This document shows, piece by piece, positions 8,747 through 18,475 of a stretch of 64,000 nucleotides of DNA. Each line of letters opens with the position of its first letter. Within the stretch, counting starts at the first letter, position 1. A program made the position numbers and the translations under genes. The notes beneath the pieces are model-generated. The model was not told the origin of the DNA and made no database searches. It saw only the letters and a list, made by a program, of their open reading frames with translations. Source of the stretch: Clostridium thermarum (GTDB lineage Bacteria > Bacillota > Clostridia > Clostridiales > Clostridiaceae); contig NZ_CP040924.1 in assembly GCF_006351925.1 (NCBI RefSeq), forward strand, positions 2,795,001 through 2,859,000. Reading direction: 5' to 3'.

Positions 8747-9733
8747 TTATTTTTCGTAACCATTTGGATGTGATAAATGCCACTTCCAAGCGGTTTCGAT
8801 TATGGTCTCAAGAGAATTATACTTAGGCTGCCAATTTAATTCTATAATAGCCTTTTGTGAGGATGCTACCAATACTGCTGGATCTCCTGCTCTTCTTGGT
8901 GCTACCTCCTCTTTTATATCTCTTCCTGTTACCTTTCTGGTAGCGTCTATAACCTCTTTTACAGAGAAGCCCTTACCGTTTCCAAGATTAAATATCGCAC
9001 TTTCTCCACCATTTCTCATTCTGTTTAGAGCAAGAAGATGTGCATCAGCCAAGTCCATAACATGGATATAGTCTCTGATACAAGTGCCATCTGGGGTATC
9101 ATAGTCGTCACCGAATATCATTATCTTTTCTCTTTGTCCTAGAGCTGCTTGAATTATCAATGGTATAAGATGACTTTCCGGTCTATGATCTTCTCCTATA
9201 CTTCCATTTGGATGAGCCCCTGCAGCATTAAAGTACCTTAAGGCAGTGTACTTTATTCCATAGGCATTACTTGCCCACTTTAATACTTTTTCCACCATCA
9301 GTTTTGATTCACCATAGGGATTTGTTGGTACAGTTTTATCGTCCTCTTGTATCGGGATTCTGTCCGGCTCACCATATGTTGCAGCAGTTGAGGAAAACAC
9401 GATATATTTTACATTGTGATCCCTCATAGTTTCTAAAAGAGTTATGGTTCCTCCAACATTGTTATTAAAATATTTCAATGGCTCTGTAACACTTTCACCA
9501 ACCAGTGAATCAGCTGCAAAATCAATAACCGCTTCTATATTATTCTCAGAGAAAACCTTATCTAAAAATTCTCTGTCTCTTAGGTCACCTTCGTAAACTT
9601 TTCTTCCAGCTACAGCGTCTCTGTGTCCTTTTTGAAAATTATCTACTATTATAACATCCTCGCCATTCTCGATTAATTGGGCCACCATGTGACTTCCAAT
9701 ATAACCTGCTCCACCACATACTAATATTGCCAT
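8747..9733 (-). CDS. galE: UDP-glucose 4-epimerase
   Basis: Interconverts UDP-glucose and UDP-galactose (Leloir pathway and precursor supply for envelope sugars), cytosolic, NAD-bound. The 328 residues match the usual GalE length. N-terminal Rossmann loop GGAGYIGSH, catalytic Ser/Thr in SSTAATYG, YGESK for the catalytic YxxxK pair, then RYFNAAGAHPNGSIGEDH and GDDYDTPDGTCIRDYIHV, which are characteristic of GalE. ATG 9733 follows AAGGAGG. No galT or galK is nearby, so exopolysaccharide or wall supply is as likely as galactose use. Confidence 0.95.
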   Translation of the reverse strand: MAILVCGGAGYIGSHMVAQLIENGEDVIIVDNFQKGHRDAVAGRKVYEGDLRDREFLDKVFSENNIEAVIDFAADSLVGESVTEPLKYFNNNVGGTITLLETMRDHNVKYIVFSSTAATYGEPDRIPIQEDDKTVPTNPYGESKLMVEKVLKWASNAYGIKYTALRYFNAAGAHPNGSIGEDHRPESHLIPLIIQAALGQREKIMIFGDDYDTPDGTCIRDYIHVMDLADAHLLALNRMRNGGESAIFNLGNGKGFSVKEVIDATRKVTGRDIKEEVAPRRAGDPAVLVASSQKAIIELNWQPKYNSLETIIETAWKWHLSHPNGYEK

Positions 9734-9822
9734 ATTACAACCTCCTTAGAAAACCTTTTCTATTATATTCTATCACAAAACTGTGGAGATTTAAATATTT
9801 TTTTAAATTTATTATGGCCGTC

Positions 9823-12426
9823 TTATTTTTTTACCTTTATATCTAATTCTCCTGCTTCTGCTTCAATATATATATGGAAGTTATCATAGATTTCCCCGGA
9901 AATAATCTTCTTTGCTATATCTGTCTGCAAGGTTGTCTCTAGATATCGTCGCATAGGCCTTGCACCGTATAGGGGATCATAGCCTTCCTCCACCATAATA
10001 TCTTTGGCTGCATCACTTATACTCAATGTAATATTTCTTTCTTTAAGCCTTATTTCAAACTCCTTTATAAATATATCTATTATTTTCTTCACCGACTCTT
10101 TTCCAAGAGGCTTGAATATGATAATATCATCAAGTCTGTTCAGGAACTCAGGTTTAAATCTTTCCTTCAGTTCTTCCATAACTTCACTTCTGGCAGACTC
10201 ATCAACGTCTCCGTCAGCAATGTTGTCCAGTATATATTCACTTCCTATATTAGAGGTCATGATAATTATGCAGTTTTTAAAATCCACCACTTTGCCCTTA
10301 TTGTCTGTAAGTCTGCCGTCATCAAGAATTTGAAGGAATATGTTAAAAACGTCGTGGTGAGCCTTTTCGATTTCATCAAATAATATTACGCTGTAGGGGT
10401 TTCTTCTTACTGCCTCTGTAAGTTGCCCTCCTTCTTCATAGCCTACATATCCGGGAGGTGCACCTATAAGCCTGGATACTGAGAACTTTTCCATATATTC
10501 AGACATATCTATTCGTATAATATTTTCCTCGCTGTCAAATAAATTTCTTGCCAAGGTTTTTGCTAATTCTGTCTTCCCTACACCTGTAGGTCCGAGGAAA
10601 ATAAAGGACCCTACAGGCTTCTTTGCATCCTTTAAGCCAGCTCTTGCCCTAATAACTGCATTTGCTACGGAGACTACAGCTTCTTCCTGTCCAATTACCC
10701 GTTTTGAAAGTTCTTCCTCCAATCTCATGAGCTTTTGTCTTTCACTTTCTACCAGCTTAGATATAGGTATGTTAGTCCACTTCGAAATAATTTCAGATAT
10801 TTCTGTTTCCGTAACCTCTTCCTTAAGCAAAGCCTCCTCGTAATTTTCTTTTATAACTTTTTCTTTTTCATTTATTTCTCGTTCAATTTCCGGAATTACA
10901 CCATACTTATATTCCGCCACTTTGTTTAAATCATATTCTCGCTCAGCTTTCTCCAAGATTCCTCTTGCCTCATCCAATTTACTTTTTAAATTCCTTATTT
11001 CTGTGATATAAGTCTTTTCCTTTTCATACTTTGCGGTCATTTCCGCATCTTTGGCTTTTAATTCACTCAATTCCTTTTCAAGTGTTTTAGTGCGTTCTAT
11101 TGAGGCATAATCCCTTTCCTTAGATAGAGCCTCTAATTCTATCTCCATCTGAAATATTCTTCTTCTCACAGCATCTAGTTCTGAGGGTAGGCTATCTATT
11201 TCTGACCTCAGCATGGCTCCTGCTTCGTCAATAAGGTCTATAGCCTTATCCGGAAGAAATCTGTCGGTTATATATCTGTGAGAGAGCTTGGCAGCTGCCA
11301 CTATGGCAGAGTCATGAATTCTTATTCCGTGGTGGATTTCAAATCGCTCCTTCAAACCTCTTAATATGGAAACTGTGTCCTCTACCGTAGGTTCCTCTAC
11401 TACCACCGGCTGAAACCTTCTCTCCAGCGCCTTATCCTTCTCTATGTATTTTCTATACTCATCAAAGGTTGTGGCTCCGATACAGTGAAGTTCGCCTCTG
11501 GCCAGCATAGGCTTTATCAAATTTCCAGCATCCATAGCACCGTCTGTCTTTCCGGCGCCAACGATGGTATGAATTTCATCAATAAATAATATTATTCTCC
11601 CTTCACTGCTCTCTACTTCCTTTAAAACAGCTTTGAGTCTCTCCTCAAACTCACCTCTGTATTTTGCTCCAGCAATTAATGAACCCATATCCAAAGAGAA
11701 TATTATCTTATTTTTTAACCCCTCCGGAACATCACCCCGGACGATACGTTCAGCCAAACCTTCCACAATAGCGGTCTTACCCACCCCAGGCTCACCGATT
11801 AGTATAGGATTGTTCTTTGTTCTTCTTGAAAGAATTCTTATTGCTCTTCTTATCTCCTCATCTCTTCCTATGACAGGGTCCAACTTATGTCTTTTTGCTT
11901 CTTCCACAAGATTTCTGCCGTACTTTACCAGTGCCTCATAGGTACCTTCCGGATCTTGACTTTCGACCTTTTGATTCCCTCTGATTTCTCTTAAAGCTGT
12001 CAGCAAAGATTCTTTGGTAATTCCATATTGTTTTATTAGTCCACCTACAAATCCCTTTTTATCTACTTCCATGATGGACAATATTAAATGCTCAACACTG
12101 ATATATAAATCTTTAAATTCACCAGCAATCTTATCAGCTTGAACCAATACTTCCTCAATTCTTCTGGTTGCATAAACTCCCGAGGTGCCTGCTCCCTCTC
12201 CCAGAACCTTTGGCATTCTATCCAATTCCGCCTTAACACTTTCTCCCATAGCCTTCAAATTGACGCCTAACTTACCAAAGATATTTGCTACTAAGCCTTC
12301 TTTATCATTTATGAGAGCACTGAATAAATGTATTACATCAACCTGTTGATGATTAAATCTGATAGCAGTCCCGTGGGCCTCTGACAAGGCCTGCTGAACT
12401 TTGATGGTCATCTTTTCTACATCCAT
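9823..12426 (-). CDS. clpB: ATP-dependent disaggregase ClpB
   Basis: Hexameric AAA+ chaperone that threads aggregated proteins, normally together with DnaK. The 867 residues contain the N-domain repeats, a first AAA+ module with [15 protein letters not shown], the long coiled-coil M domain (Glu/Lys-rich, about residues 400-530) that distinguishes ClpB from ClpA and ClpC, and a second AAA+ module with [15 protein letters not shown]. Pore-loop residues KYRGEFEE and GYVGYEEGG are present, and there is no IGL/IGF-type ClpP-binding loop in the expected region. The ATG at 12426 follows GAGGTGA; the frame is open five codons further upstream, but that part contains the Shine-Dalgarno. No CIRCE or full CtsR operator is seen in the 12427-12520 gap. 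Confidence 0.96.
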   Translation of the reverse strand: MDVEKMTIKVQQALSEAHGTAIRFNHQQVDVIHLFSALINDKEGLVANIFGKLGVNLKAMGESVKAELDRMPKVLGEGAGTSGVYATRRIEEVLVQADKIAGEFKDLYISVEHLILSIMEVDKKGFVGGLIKQYGITKESLLTALREIRGNQKVESQDPEGTYEALVKYGRNLVEEAKRHKLDPVIGRDEEIRRAIRILSRRTKNNPILIGEPGVGKTAIVEGLAERIVRGDVPEGLKNKIIFSLDMGSLIAGAKYRGEFEERLKAVLKEVESSEGRIILFIDEIHTIVGAGKTDGAMDAGNLIKPMLARGELHCIGATTFDEYRKYIEKDKALERRFQPVVVEEPTVEDTVSILRGLKERFEIHHGIRIHDSAIVAAAKLSHRYITDRFLPDKAIDLIDEAGAMLRSEIDSLPSELDAVRRRIFQMEIELEALSKERDYASIERTKTLEKELSELKAKDAEMTAKYEKEKTYITEIRNLKSKLDEARGILEKAEREYDLNKVAEYKYGVIPEIEREINEKEKVIKENYEEALLKEEVTETEISEIISKWTNIPISKLVESERQKLMRLEEELSKRVIGQEEAVVSVANAVIRARAGLKDAKKPVGSFIFLGPTGVGKTELAKTLARNLFDSEENIIRIDMSEYMEKFSVSRLIGAPPGYVGYEEGGQLTEAVRRNPYSVILFDEIEKAHHDVFNIFLQILDDGRLTDNKGKVVDFKNCIIIMTSNIGSEYILDNIADGDVDESARSEVMEELKERFKPEFLNRLDDIIIFKPLGKESVKKIIDIFIKEFEIRLKERNITLSISDAAKDIMVEEGYDPLYGARPMRRYLETTLQTDIAKKIISGEIYDNFHIYIEAEAGELDIKVKK

Positions 12427-12520
12427 GGTATCACCTCTCAAATAAATATACGATAAATAACATTATAAACTATTATTCTTACATATTCTACCTATAGTTC
12501 CCCCAGTTTTAACATTTTGT

Positions 12521-13234
12521 TTATTCTGTAATTTCCACAGGTTTTTCCAAATTATCATTATAATAGTCAATATAAAGCTTATTATCTTTGTCTAAAGTTG
12601 CATAATATATTTCATTGATGTTCTTTACCCCCATCATTTTTAACTGGCCTGTAAGCCAATTAACAGTGATATTACGCTTTTTTAAATTTTCATAGATGAT
12701 TTTTCCAGTAACAATAATATCTGTGCTCAGTTCTTCTTGACTGGTTTTTAATTTTAAATCTTCTGTCGTAACATTTTCTTTTTCGGCTAGCTTTAAGACA
12801 CTGAGCTCACCGGTAGTTTCTAGAATTCCATATTTTACATCAGTGATATTAAATATATCCTTTTTTCTTAATAGATGAACTAAATCATCAACCGTATAAT
12901 GAAAGATTTCTAAATTTTTTTCAAGTATATGACCATCTTGAATCACCAATACAGGTTCACCTTGAATTATCTTAGAAATCTTTCTATTTTTCTTTGATAG
13001 GTAAGCCATAAACAAAGTCAATCCTCCAAACAAGAATAGTCCAATAATATGTCCCCAAGTTGACTGCCCCAAATCTGTGGCTACAGTTCCCGCAATTGAG
13101 CCAAAGGTAATACCATTGATATATTCATATACAGTAAGCTGTGCAACCTGCTGTCGTCCTATAATTCTTGTGATAAATAATATTGCAAAAAAAGCAATTA
13201 AGGTCTGAAGTACTATATCAATTAAATCGTTCAT
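12521..13234 (-). CDS. DUF421/YetF-family membrane protein
   Basis: About 237 residues with three N-terminal membrane helices (to about residue 75) and a mixed alpha/beta cytosolic part. FITRIIGRQQVAQLTVYEYI and the segment with GSIAGTVATD are the family signature near the N-terminus; GEPVLVIQDG and DLVHLLRKKDIFNI are typical of the soluble domain. The biochemical role is unknown; in spore formers members often lie near spoVA genes, as here (divergent from spoVAC). The ATG at 13234 is preferred to GTG 13243, which overlaps the likely Shine-Dalgarno region AAAGAGTGGA. Confidence 0.8.
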   Translation of the reverse strand: MNDLIDIVLQTLIAFFAILFITRIIGRQQVAQLTVYEYINGITFGSIAGTVATDLGQSTWGHIIGLFLFGGLTLFMAYLSKKNRKISKIIQGEPVLVIQDGHILEKNLEIFHYTVDDLVHLLRKKDIFNITDVKYGILETTGELSVLKLAEKENVTTEDLKLKTSQEELSTDIIVTGKIIYENLKKRNITVNWLTGQLKMMGVKNINEIYYATLDKDNKLYIDYYNDNLEKPVEITE

Positions 13235-13318
13235 ATAATCCACTCTTTCGTATATAATTTTTTTTTAATCCAATACTATAATAAGCATAATATATAAAAT
13301 TATTCAGGAGGCCTCATC

Positions 13319-13411
13319 ATGACATTAGCTGTAAAAGCTTTGTTAACACTGACTTTTATAATTTTTGTTATAACTTCATTATATTTTCTGCACAAGAAGA
13401 AAAAGATATGA
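13319..13411 (+). CDS. Candidate 30-residue single-span membrane peptide
   Basis: A short reading frame with a perfect AGGAGG seven bases upstream of ATG. The peptide is one hydrophobic span (ALLTLTFIIFVITSLYFL) followed by a basic tail HKKKKI, which predicts a small inner-membrane peptide with its C-terminus in the cytosol. It lies between the divergent DUF421 gene and spoVAC, 200 bases ahead of spoVAC on the same strand. The function is unknown. The strong ribosome binding site and the clean span-plus-basic-tail pattern support it; there is no homology evidence. Confidence 0.55.
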   Translation: MTLAVKALLTLTFIIFVITSLYFLHKKKKI

Positions 13412-13611
13412 AGTAAAAAGTAATAATATTTTGCTCCATTGATAATAATAACCTTAGTAAGTTGTTTAGGAAGTTGATAGTAATGACAATGGCTTGAAAT
13501 GTTACGTAAGCCTTTATAAATTCAAAAGGATTTTTGCATTTAAAATACTGACACACTTAAAAGTACTTATACACTTAAGCCATATTTATTACGTTAGAAG
13601 GTGAAAGAAAT

Positions 13612-14085
13612 ATGCCAAGTAAGAAGAAATTCACTCCTACGCAACAAGAGTATCAGGATTTTGCTAAAGCCAGAGAACCTAAGCGCCCGGTTTTTAAAAA
13701 TTGCTGCAGAGCCTTTTTAGTGGGAGGATTAATTTGCGTAATCGGTCAGCTTATACAATGGTTTTTCATTAGATACTTTAACTTTACAGAAGAAACTGCC
13801 GGAAATCCCACTGTGGCTGTTCTTATTTTTGTTTCTGTCTTGCTCACCGGTTTTGGAGTATTTGATCATATAGCTCAGTGGGCGGGAGCCGGTACTGCTA
13901 TTCCTGTTACCGGCTTTGCAAATACTATGGCTTCAGCGGCTATCGAACATAGAACAGAAGGCTATGTCCTAGGTGTAGGCGGAAATATGTTTAAGCTTTC
14001 CGGGTCCGTTATTGTATTTGGAACCTTTGCCGCTTTTATAGTAGCAATTATTAAATTGACTATTAAGTGGTTGGGTGGGATGTAA
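13612..14085 (+). CDS. spoVAC: Stage V sporulation protein AC
   Basis: An inner spore membrane component of the SpoVA channel that moves Ca-dipicolinate into the forespore and out during germination. The 157 residues have a short basic N-terminus (KKFTPTQQEYQDFAK) and four hydrophobic segments; QWAGAGTAIPVTGFANTMAS, followed at once by an AIEHRTEGYVLGVG loop, is the conserved SpoVAC core. ATG 13612 follows GAAGGTGA. spoVAD starts one base after the stop, so the genes are coupled. Forespore (sigma-G) expression is expected for the family; no unambiguous sigma-G promoter was found. Confidence 0.94.
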   Translation: MPSKKKFTPTQQEYQDFAKAREPKRPVFKNCCRAFLVGGLICVIGQLIQWFFIRYFNFTEETAGNPTVAVLIFVSVLLTGFGVFDHIAQWAGAGTAIPVTGFANTMASAAIEHRTEGYVLGVGGNMFKLSGSVIVFGTFAAFIVAIIKLTIKWLGGM

Positions 14086-15087
14086 ATGCTGAAAGGTAAG
14101 CAAACATGGATCTTTGATTCAAAACCCACAATTATATCCTCCGCCGCTGTGGGTGGCCCCTTTGAAGCCAAGGGGGCTATAGCAGAAGATTTCGATGTGT
14201 TAAATGAAGATCTTTGGTTAGGCCAAGACAGCTTTGAAAAAGCTGAAAAGATGCTTTTAGAGCAGGCTTGTGAAACTGCTATTAATAAAGCAAATCTGAA
14301 AAAAGAAGATGTGCACTTTTTCATCAGTGGAGATCTAATGAATCAAATAATTTCTAGTAGTTTTGCCGCCCGGGATTTAGGAATTCCATTTCTAGGTGTC
14401 TTTGGCGCCTGCTCCAGTGCAATGGAAGGACTTGCATTGGCATCTTTGCTGGTGGATAGCGGAGCCGCCAACTATGTAATAGCCGCTGCATCCAGCCATA
14501 ATGTGACAGCTGAAAAACAATTTAGGTATCCTACTGAGTATGGGGCCCAAAAGCCGCCCACTGCTCAATGGACAGTTACTGGAGCCGGAGCAGGCTTGGT
14601 AGCTAAACAGGGAAATGGTCCAAAAGTAACTGCTGCCACCATAGGAAAGGTAGTTGATATGGGGATTTCTGATCCATTTAATATGGGAGGTGCCATGGCG
14701 CCAGCTGCCGTTGATACTATAGAAACACATTTTAGAGAATTGGGTATGGGCCCTTCTTATTATGACTTGATTGCAACCGGCGATTTAGGACGGATTGGCC
14801 ATAGGATAGCTGCTGATCTATTAGATAAGCATGGTTTGAAAATACCAAGTGAGATTTTTACCGATTGCGGATTACTAATATACAAAGAGGATCAGCCAGT
14901 GTTTGCCGGTGCCAGTGGCTGCGGCTGTTCTGCCACCGTTACTTACGGTCACTTCCTCAAACGTATGAAGAAAGGTGAATTAAAAAGGATATTAGTTATT
15001 GCTACTGGAGCATTACTATCACCACTGTCTTATCAGCAAAAGGAAAGTATTCCTTGTATTGCTCATGCAGTATCTATAGAAATGTGA
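14086..15087 (+). CDS. spoVAD: Stage V sporulation protein AD
   Basis: The soluble thiolase-fold subunit of the SpoVA complex, which binds dipicolinic acid at the spore inner membrane. The 333 residues match the usual length. Typical segments: ISSAAVGGPFEAKGAIAEDF, the thiolase-like GVFGACSSAMEGLALAS, AASSHNVTAEKQFRYPTEYG, GASGCGCSATVTYGH and RILVIATGALLSPLS. It is directly coupled to spoVAC. A terminator begins inside its stop codon, so spoVAE, which usually follows spoVAD, is not part of this transcription unit. Confidence 0.95.
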   Translation: MLKGKQTWIFDSKPTIISSAAVGGPFEAKGAIAEDFDVLNEDLWLGQDSFEKAEKMLLEQACETAINKANLKKEDVHFFISGDLMNQIISSSFAARDLGIPFLGVFGACSSAMEGLALASLLVDSGAANYVIAAASSHNVTAEKQFRYPTEYGAQKPPTAQWTVTGAGAGLVAKQGNGPKVTAATIGKVVDMGISDPFNMGGAMAPAAVDTIETHFRELGMGPSYYDLIATGDLGRIGHRIAADLLDKHGLKIPSEIFTDCGLLIYKEDQPVFAGASGCGCSATVTYGHFLKRMKKGELKRILVIATGALLSPLSYQQKESIPCIAHAVSIEM

Positions 15088-15115
15088 AAACTGCGTATGA
15101 ACGCAGTTTTCTTAT
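15087..15115 (+). terminator. Terminator of spoVAC-spoVAD
   Basis: AAAACTGCGT and ACGCAGTTTT form a 10-bp stem with loop ATGA, starting at the last base of the spoVAD stop and followed by CTTATT. It shows that the operon ends after spoVAD. Confidence 0.85.
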
Positions 15116-15264
15116 TAATAATGATTAGTGAATTTTTACATAATGTTATTCCTTAACAACACTTTTCTAAACAGAGCGATATAACCCCAATACTAAGTAT
15201 TACTAAGTAAATAAGCGGTACATCTACCAGATAAAAATTAATTTAACAAGATAACTTCTTATAT

Positions 15265-16524
15265 CTATAATTTTTTTTCTAAGACCATGGCTAATGATAA
15301 GTACTTAATTGAATCATTAACTTGTCCTAATTTGTGGTACATATTTCCCAGTTCCAAGTATCTTTCATACCTTTCACGCTTATTGCCACATTTAAAAAGT
15401 GCATCTGTTGAAAGATTCATATACATTTCCGAAGAAACATAATCTCCAGACTTTTGTAATATAAGTGCTTTATAGTAATATGCTTTTTCAATAAAACGTA
15501 TATTGTCTAACATAATTGCAATGTTTAGTGCTTCATCACAAATCTCCTGTGCCATATCAAGTATGTCATTTTCCACTAAGGTCCCTATACAGTTGAGCAT
15601 ATACTTTACCCTTTTCATCTCGTTATTTTTAGGATAAAGGCTTAATCCCTTCTCTATATATTTTAAAGCCAAATCTTTTAGCCCTTTATCCATCATACTG
15701 TTGGCAAAGTCTAGCATGGCAAGACAAGTACTTTCAGAATCCCCCTCATAGCTTTCATAAGTCTTCTTTTCAAAAGTTTCAAATTTATCCTTATGAATTC
15801 TAATATATAGTGCTGCAAGGATTTGATACATTTGACCTCTTTTGAACTTGTTTTCAACCTTTTCAATTAAGCCTTCCAATTGGGCCGCTAACTCATCAGC
15901 TACGGCATAGCTCTTTAGAGCTACATGGCAGCAAATTTCATCATAAATTACTGCCGCCAACAGCTCTGAGTCTCTCTCTGGGTTGTTCATCAAGCTTTCT
16001 CTCACACCATTGAAATAAGTTAATGCTTGACTATACTCCTTATTTTCATAGAAATACCTTCCCATATCTCTATTAAAAATAACATAGTTTGCTTCTAAAG
16101 CTGATTTATTGCAAATATCATAGTATCTTGATGTGATTGTCTGAAGCTTATATACTTGTTCATGTTCTAAATAGTATAAGAAAAGTAAATGCATCAGCTG
16201 ACATGCTAAATCATAGTATTCATTATCTAGAGCATATTGAAGATTATATTCTATAGCCTCTTCATAGTTTTTTATATCTTTTCTCTTTACTAGAAGCTTT
16301 GTATTTCTTTCGATTTGTGACATAATACTTTCAGTTAGATAACTGTAATCTAAGTCTAATATATCTGCAATATATCGGAGGGTGTCTGGTTCAGCTATAA
16401 TCTTATCATTTTCTATACAGCTCATTTTAGATACAGATAATCTTTCTCCACACAAATCTTTCAGAGTCAGCCCTTTATATATTCTGGCTCTTTTAATTTT
16501 CTCACCGGTAGCTAGTATTTCCAT
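15265..16524 (-). CDS. XRE-family HTH regulator with TPR domain (copy 2)
   Basis: About 419 residues. The N-terminal XRE-type helix-turn-helix is GEKIKRARIYKGLTLKDLCG followed by LSVSKMSCIENDKI, then a long alpha-helical TPR region (ALTYFNGVRESL, DLALKYIEKGLSLYP, NDSIKYLSLAMVLEKK). This is the architecture of TPR-containing cytosolic regulators of the Rgg/PlcR/PrgX type, many of which bind short peptides; no peptide gene is visible alongside. ATG 16524 follows GGGTGGA; the open frame upstream of it lacks a ribosome binding site. It lies 46 bases downstream of a paralogue with the same layout. Targets unknown. Confidence 0.82.
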   Translation of the reverse strand: MEILATGEKIKRARIYKGLTLKDLCGERLSVSKMSCIENDKIIAEPDTLRYIADILDLDYSYLTESIMSQIERNTKLLVKRKDIKNYEEAIEYNLQYALDNEYYDLACQLMHLLFLYYLEHEQVYKLQTITSRYYDICNKSALEANYVIFNRDMGRYFYENKEYSQALTYFNGVRESLMNNPERDSELLAAVIYDEICCHVALKSYAVADELAAQLEGLIEKVENKFKRGQMYQILAALYIRIHKDKFETFEKKTYESYEGDSESTCLAMLDFANSMMDKGLKDLALKYIEKGLSLYPKNNEMKRVKYMLNCIGTLVENDILDMAQEICDEALNIAIMLDNIRFIEKAYYYKALILQKSGDYVSSEMYMNLSTDALFKCGNKRERYERYLELGNMYHKLGQVNDSIKYLSLAMVLEKKL

Positions 16525-16570
16525 ATATATATCCACCCTATCTACTAAATAAGTATAACCCAAAATTTAT

Positions 16571-17872
16571 CTACTCTCTGATAACTCCTATCTCCTTAAA
16601 AATTTCAACTCCCTCATTAAGATATTTAGCAGCCTCTTTGTCCATTTTATTATCAATATAAAATTTCCCCAGTATAACAGAAATTTCAGCAGCCTGCTTT
16701 AATAAATCCATATTCTTGGCAAATTTAAGTGCTGTTAAGAGTGTATTCTCTGCTTCTTTAAGGTTGTTTTCCAATAAGTTAACCCTATATTTCAGTAAAT
16801 AGTAGCTTATCAAGGAGTTATTATCTCCATCTTTGATATTGTCAATAATTTCAGCTAATACAATGTTACAATTTTCAACATCCTTTAATCTTATATAATT
16901 TTCACAGATATTGATTAATGTTACATTTAAGTTTGCATCATTATTCTTTTCTCTTATTTCCTTAGCTCTGTTAAGATGTTTAAAGGATTCCTCTATATTT
17001 TCAAATTCAAAAAATAGTTTTCCTAGATTATTTTCTATTTCTCCTACAAAAGCTATATCGTTCAATTCCTTAAAGACACTTAAAGTCTTCTTAGAGTATT
17101 TTATGGCATTTTCTATGTCACCTTTTTTACTATACTCTTCAGATAAGAGCATTAAAGTCTTTCCATACTCCCTTTTATTCTCCAAATGCTGAAATTTTTC
17201 CTTTGCTAAGAAAGAATAATTAATAGATTTTTCTATATTATCTAGTTTAAAATAAGTTAAAGCAGTATAATAGTAAATTTCAGCCATAAGGAAATCGTTT
17301 CCAACATCATTGTCAGTATAGGCCTTTTCAGCTTGTTGGAAATAGCTATTGGAGGAATGATAGGCCTTTAGTATATAGGTAATCTTTCCTAAATTTATAA
17401 ATGTATTTATTATATCTTCATAGTAATTATACTTAATAAATACAACATTTGCAGACAAGAAAAATTGCTGAGCTGCTGCGTATTCCTCTCTTTTAACATG
17501 AATCTGACCCTTAAGGTAAAGATTCCTGGCCTTCCTATATTCTAAGTTATACTTTTCAGAATAATAGATGGACATTTCCAGATTCTGTTCTGCATAAGTT
17601 AAGTTACCGCTAATTACATTTGCTTCTGCTATATTCTCATAATATAAACAAATCTTCTCAGCCTGTGATTCCTCTGATTCCATCAAATACTCTACAGAAG
17701 TCTTTAATGTATCAGCAAGATATTCCAATAAGTCCATACTTGGATTTGATTTTCCGGATTCCACTAGAGAAATCTGTCCTGGAGTAATTCTGTCTCCAGC
17801 TAAATCCTTCAGCGTCATGTCCAGTTCTTTTCGTCTTCTTTTTATTTTTTCACCAAGAGATAATATTTCCAT
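16571..17872 (-). CDS. XRE-family HTH regulator with TPR domain (copy 1)
   Basis: About 433 residues starting MEILSLGEKIKRRRKELDM at ATG 17872, seven bases after AAAGGAAG; codons further upstream are unsupported. The helix-turn-helix (LKDLAGDRITPGQISLVESG) is followed by TPR repeats through to the C-terminus (AQQFFLSANVVFIKYNYYED, ENAIKYSKKTLSVFKELND, SFKHLNRAKEIREKNND). It shares MEIL and the G-EKIKR-R start and the overall architecture with the next gene, so the pair arose by duplication. Probably a DNA-binding regulator responding to a small ligand or partner; no target is evident. Confidence 0.83.
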   Translation of the reverse strand: MEILSLGEKIKRRRKELDMTLKDLAGDRITPGQISLVESGKSNPSMDLLEYLADTLKTSVEYLMESEESQAEKICLYYENIAEANVISGNLTYAEQNLEMSIYYSEKYNLEYRKARNLYLKGQIHVKREEYAAAQQFFLSANVVFIKYNYYEDIINTFINLGKITYILKAYHSSNSYFQQAEKAYTDNDVGNDFLMAEIYYYTALTYFKLDNIEKSINYSFLAKEKFQHLENKREYGKTLMLLSEEYSKKGDIENAIKYSKKTLSVFKELNDIAFVGEIENNLGKLFFEFENIEESFKHLNRAKEIREKNNDANLNVTLINICENYIRLKDVENCNIVLAEIIDNIKDGDNNSLISYYLLKYRVNLLENNLKEAENTLLTALKFAKNMDLLKQAAEISVILGKFYIDNKMDKEAAKYLNEGVEIFKEIGVIRE

Positions 17873-18074
17873 AATCACTCTTCCTTTACAAAGGTATATA
17901 AACAATATTAGAGATACAAAATCCCACTAATTTTTTACTTAGACTATAACTATATAGAATTACAGATAATATTAATTTTAATTCTATTAAATTATTATAT
18001 AAATCTCAATATATTATATCATATTTATATTTCATCAAACACCATATTTCATTTATTTTTTCAAAATTTACAAA

Positions 18075-18104
18075 ATTAAAAAACCTCGGCACACTACCGA
18101 GGCA
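18075..18104 (-). terminator. Terminator of the YtxH-like gene
   Basis: CCTCGG and CCGAGG stem with a 7-base loop, followed on the minus strand by TTTTTTAATTTT. It lies 8 bases past the stop. Confidence 0.85.
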
Positions 18105-18111
18105 TTTTGTC

Positions 18112-18288
18112 TTACTTCGACATCTTTTTTATTCCGTAATACATTCCTTCAGCCATATCCATAACCATATCATCGAACTTCTTTATTCTTTTCCTAGTAT
18201 CTCTTCCTAATTGTGGTGCAAACAACATGCTGACTGCAGCACCGATAATTGCTCCTGTAGTAATACCTCTAATATAACCCTTTCCCAT
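18112..18288 (-). CDS. YtxH-domain small membrane protein
   Basis: A 58-residue protein encoded between the XRE genes and the RNase H gene. It begins MGKGYIRGITTGAIIGAAVS, followed by MLFAPQLGRDTRKRIKK: a short glycine-rich membrane helix, the APxxGxxTR motif typical of YtxH/DUF3618-like proteins, then a charged amphipathic helix. ATG 18288 follows AAAGGAGAG. YtxH proteins are small membrane proteins with no settled function. Monocistronic, with its own terminator. Confidence 0.8.
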   Translation of the reverse strand: MGKGYIRGITTGAIIGAAVSMLFAPQLGRDTRKRIKKFDDMVMDMAEGMYYGIKKMSK

Positions 18289-18402
18289 ATTTTACACTCT
18301 CCTTTATATATTTATCTATAATAATAGAATGTGCAAAAATTGTTATAATAAACTAGAGACTTTTTGGTAATATTTTCGGGTGGGTAGAAAGCAATTAATA
18401 AT

Positions 18403-18427
18403 GAAATTCAGCTGTAGGCTGAATTTC
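18403..18427 (-). terminator. Hairpin downstream of the RNase H gene
   Basis: GAAATTCAGC and GCTGAATTTC form a perfect 10-bp stem with loop TGTAG, 50 bases past the RNase H stop. The T run is weak, so a terminator role is likely but not certain. Confidence 0.5.
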
Positions 18428-18440
18428 TTCCATAATTGTC

Positions 18441-18452
18441 AATTGTCCATTG
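18441..18452 (+). repeat. Copy 2 of the AATTGTCCATT intergenic repeat
   Basis: The core is embedded in a longer run of TTGTCAA/CAATTG-like units at about 18434-18466. Compare 7729 and 62439. Confidence 0.4.
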
Positions 18453-18475
18453 TCAACTTTCAATTAAGTAAACTG

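Noticed and set aside
12427..12520. CIRCE or CtsR operator upstream of clpB
   Set aside because: Neither the 9-bp CIRCE arms nor GGTCAAA tandems are present.
13368..13556. Minus-strand 62-codon frame in the DUF421-spoVAC gap
   Set aside because: No ribosome binding site, atypical composition, and it overlaps the well-supported 30-codon gene on the other strand.
13530..13600. sigma-G promoter for spoVAC (CATATTTA)
   Set aside because: The -10-like block matches only partly and no -35 box lies at the right distance.
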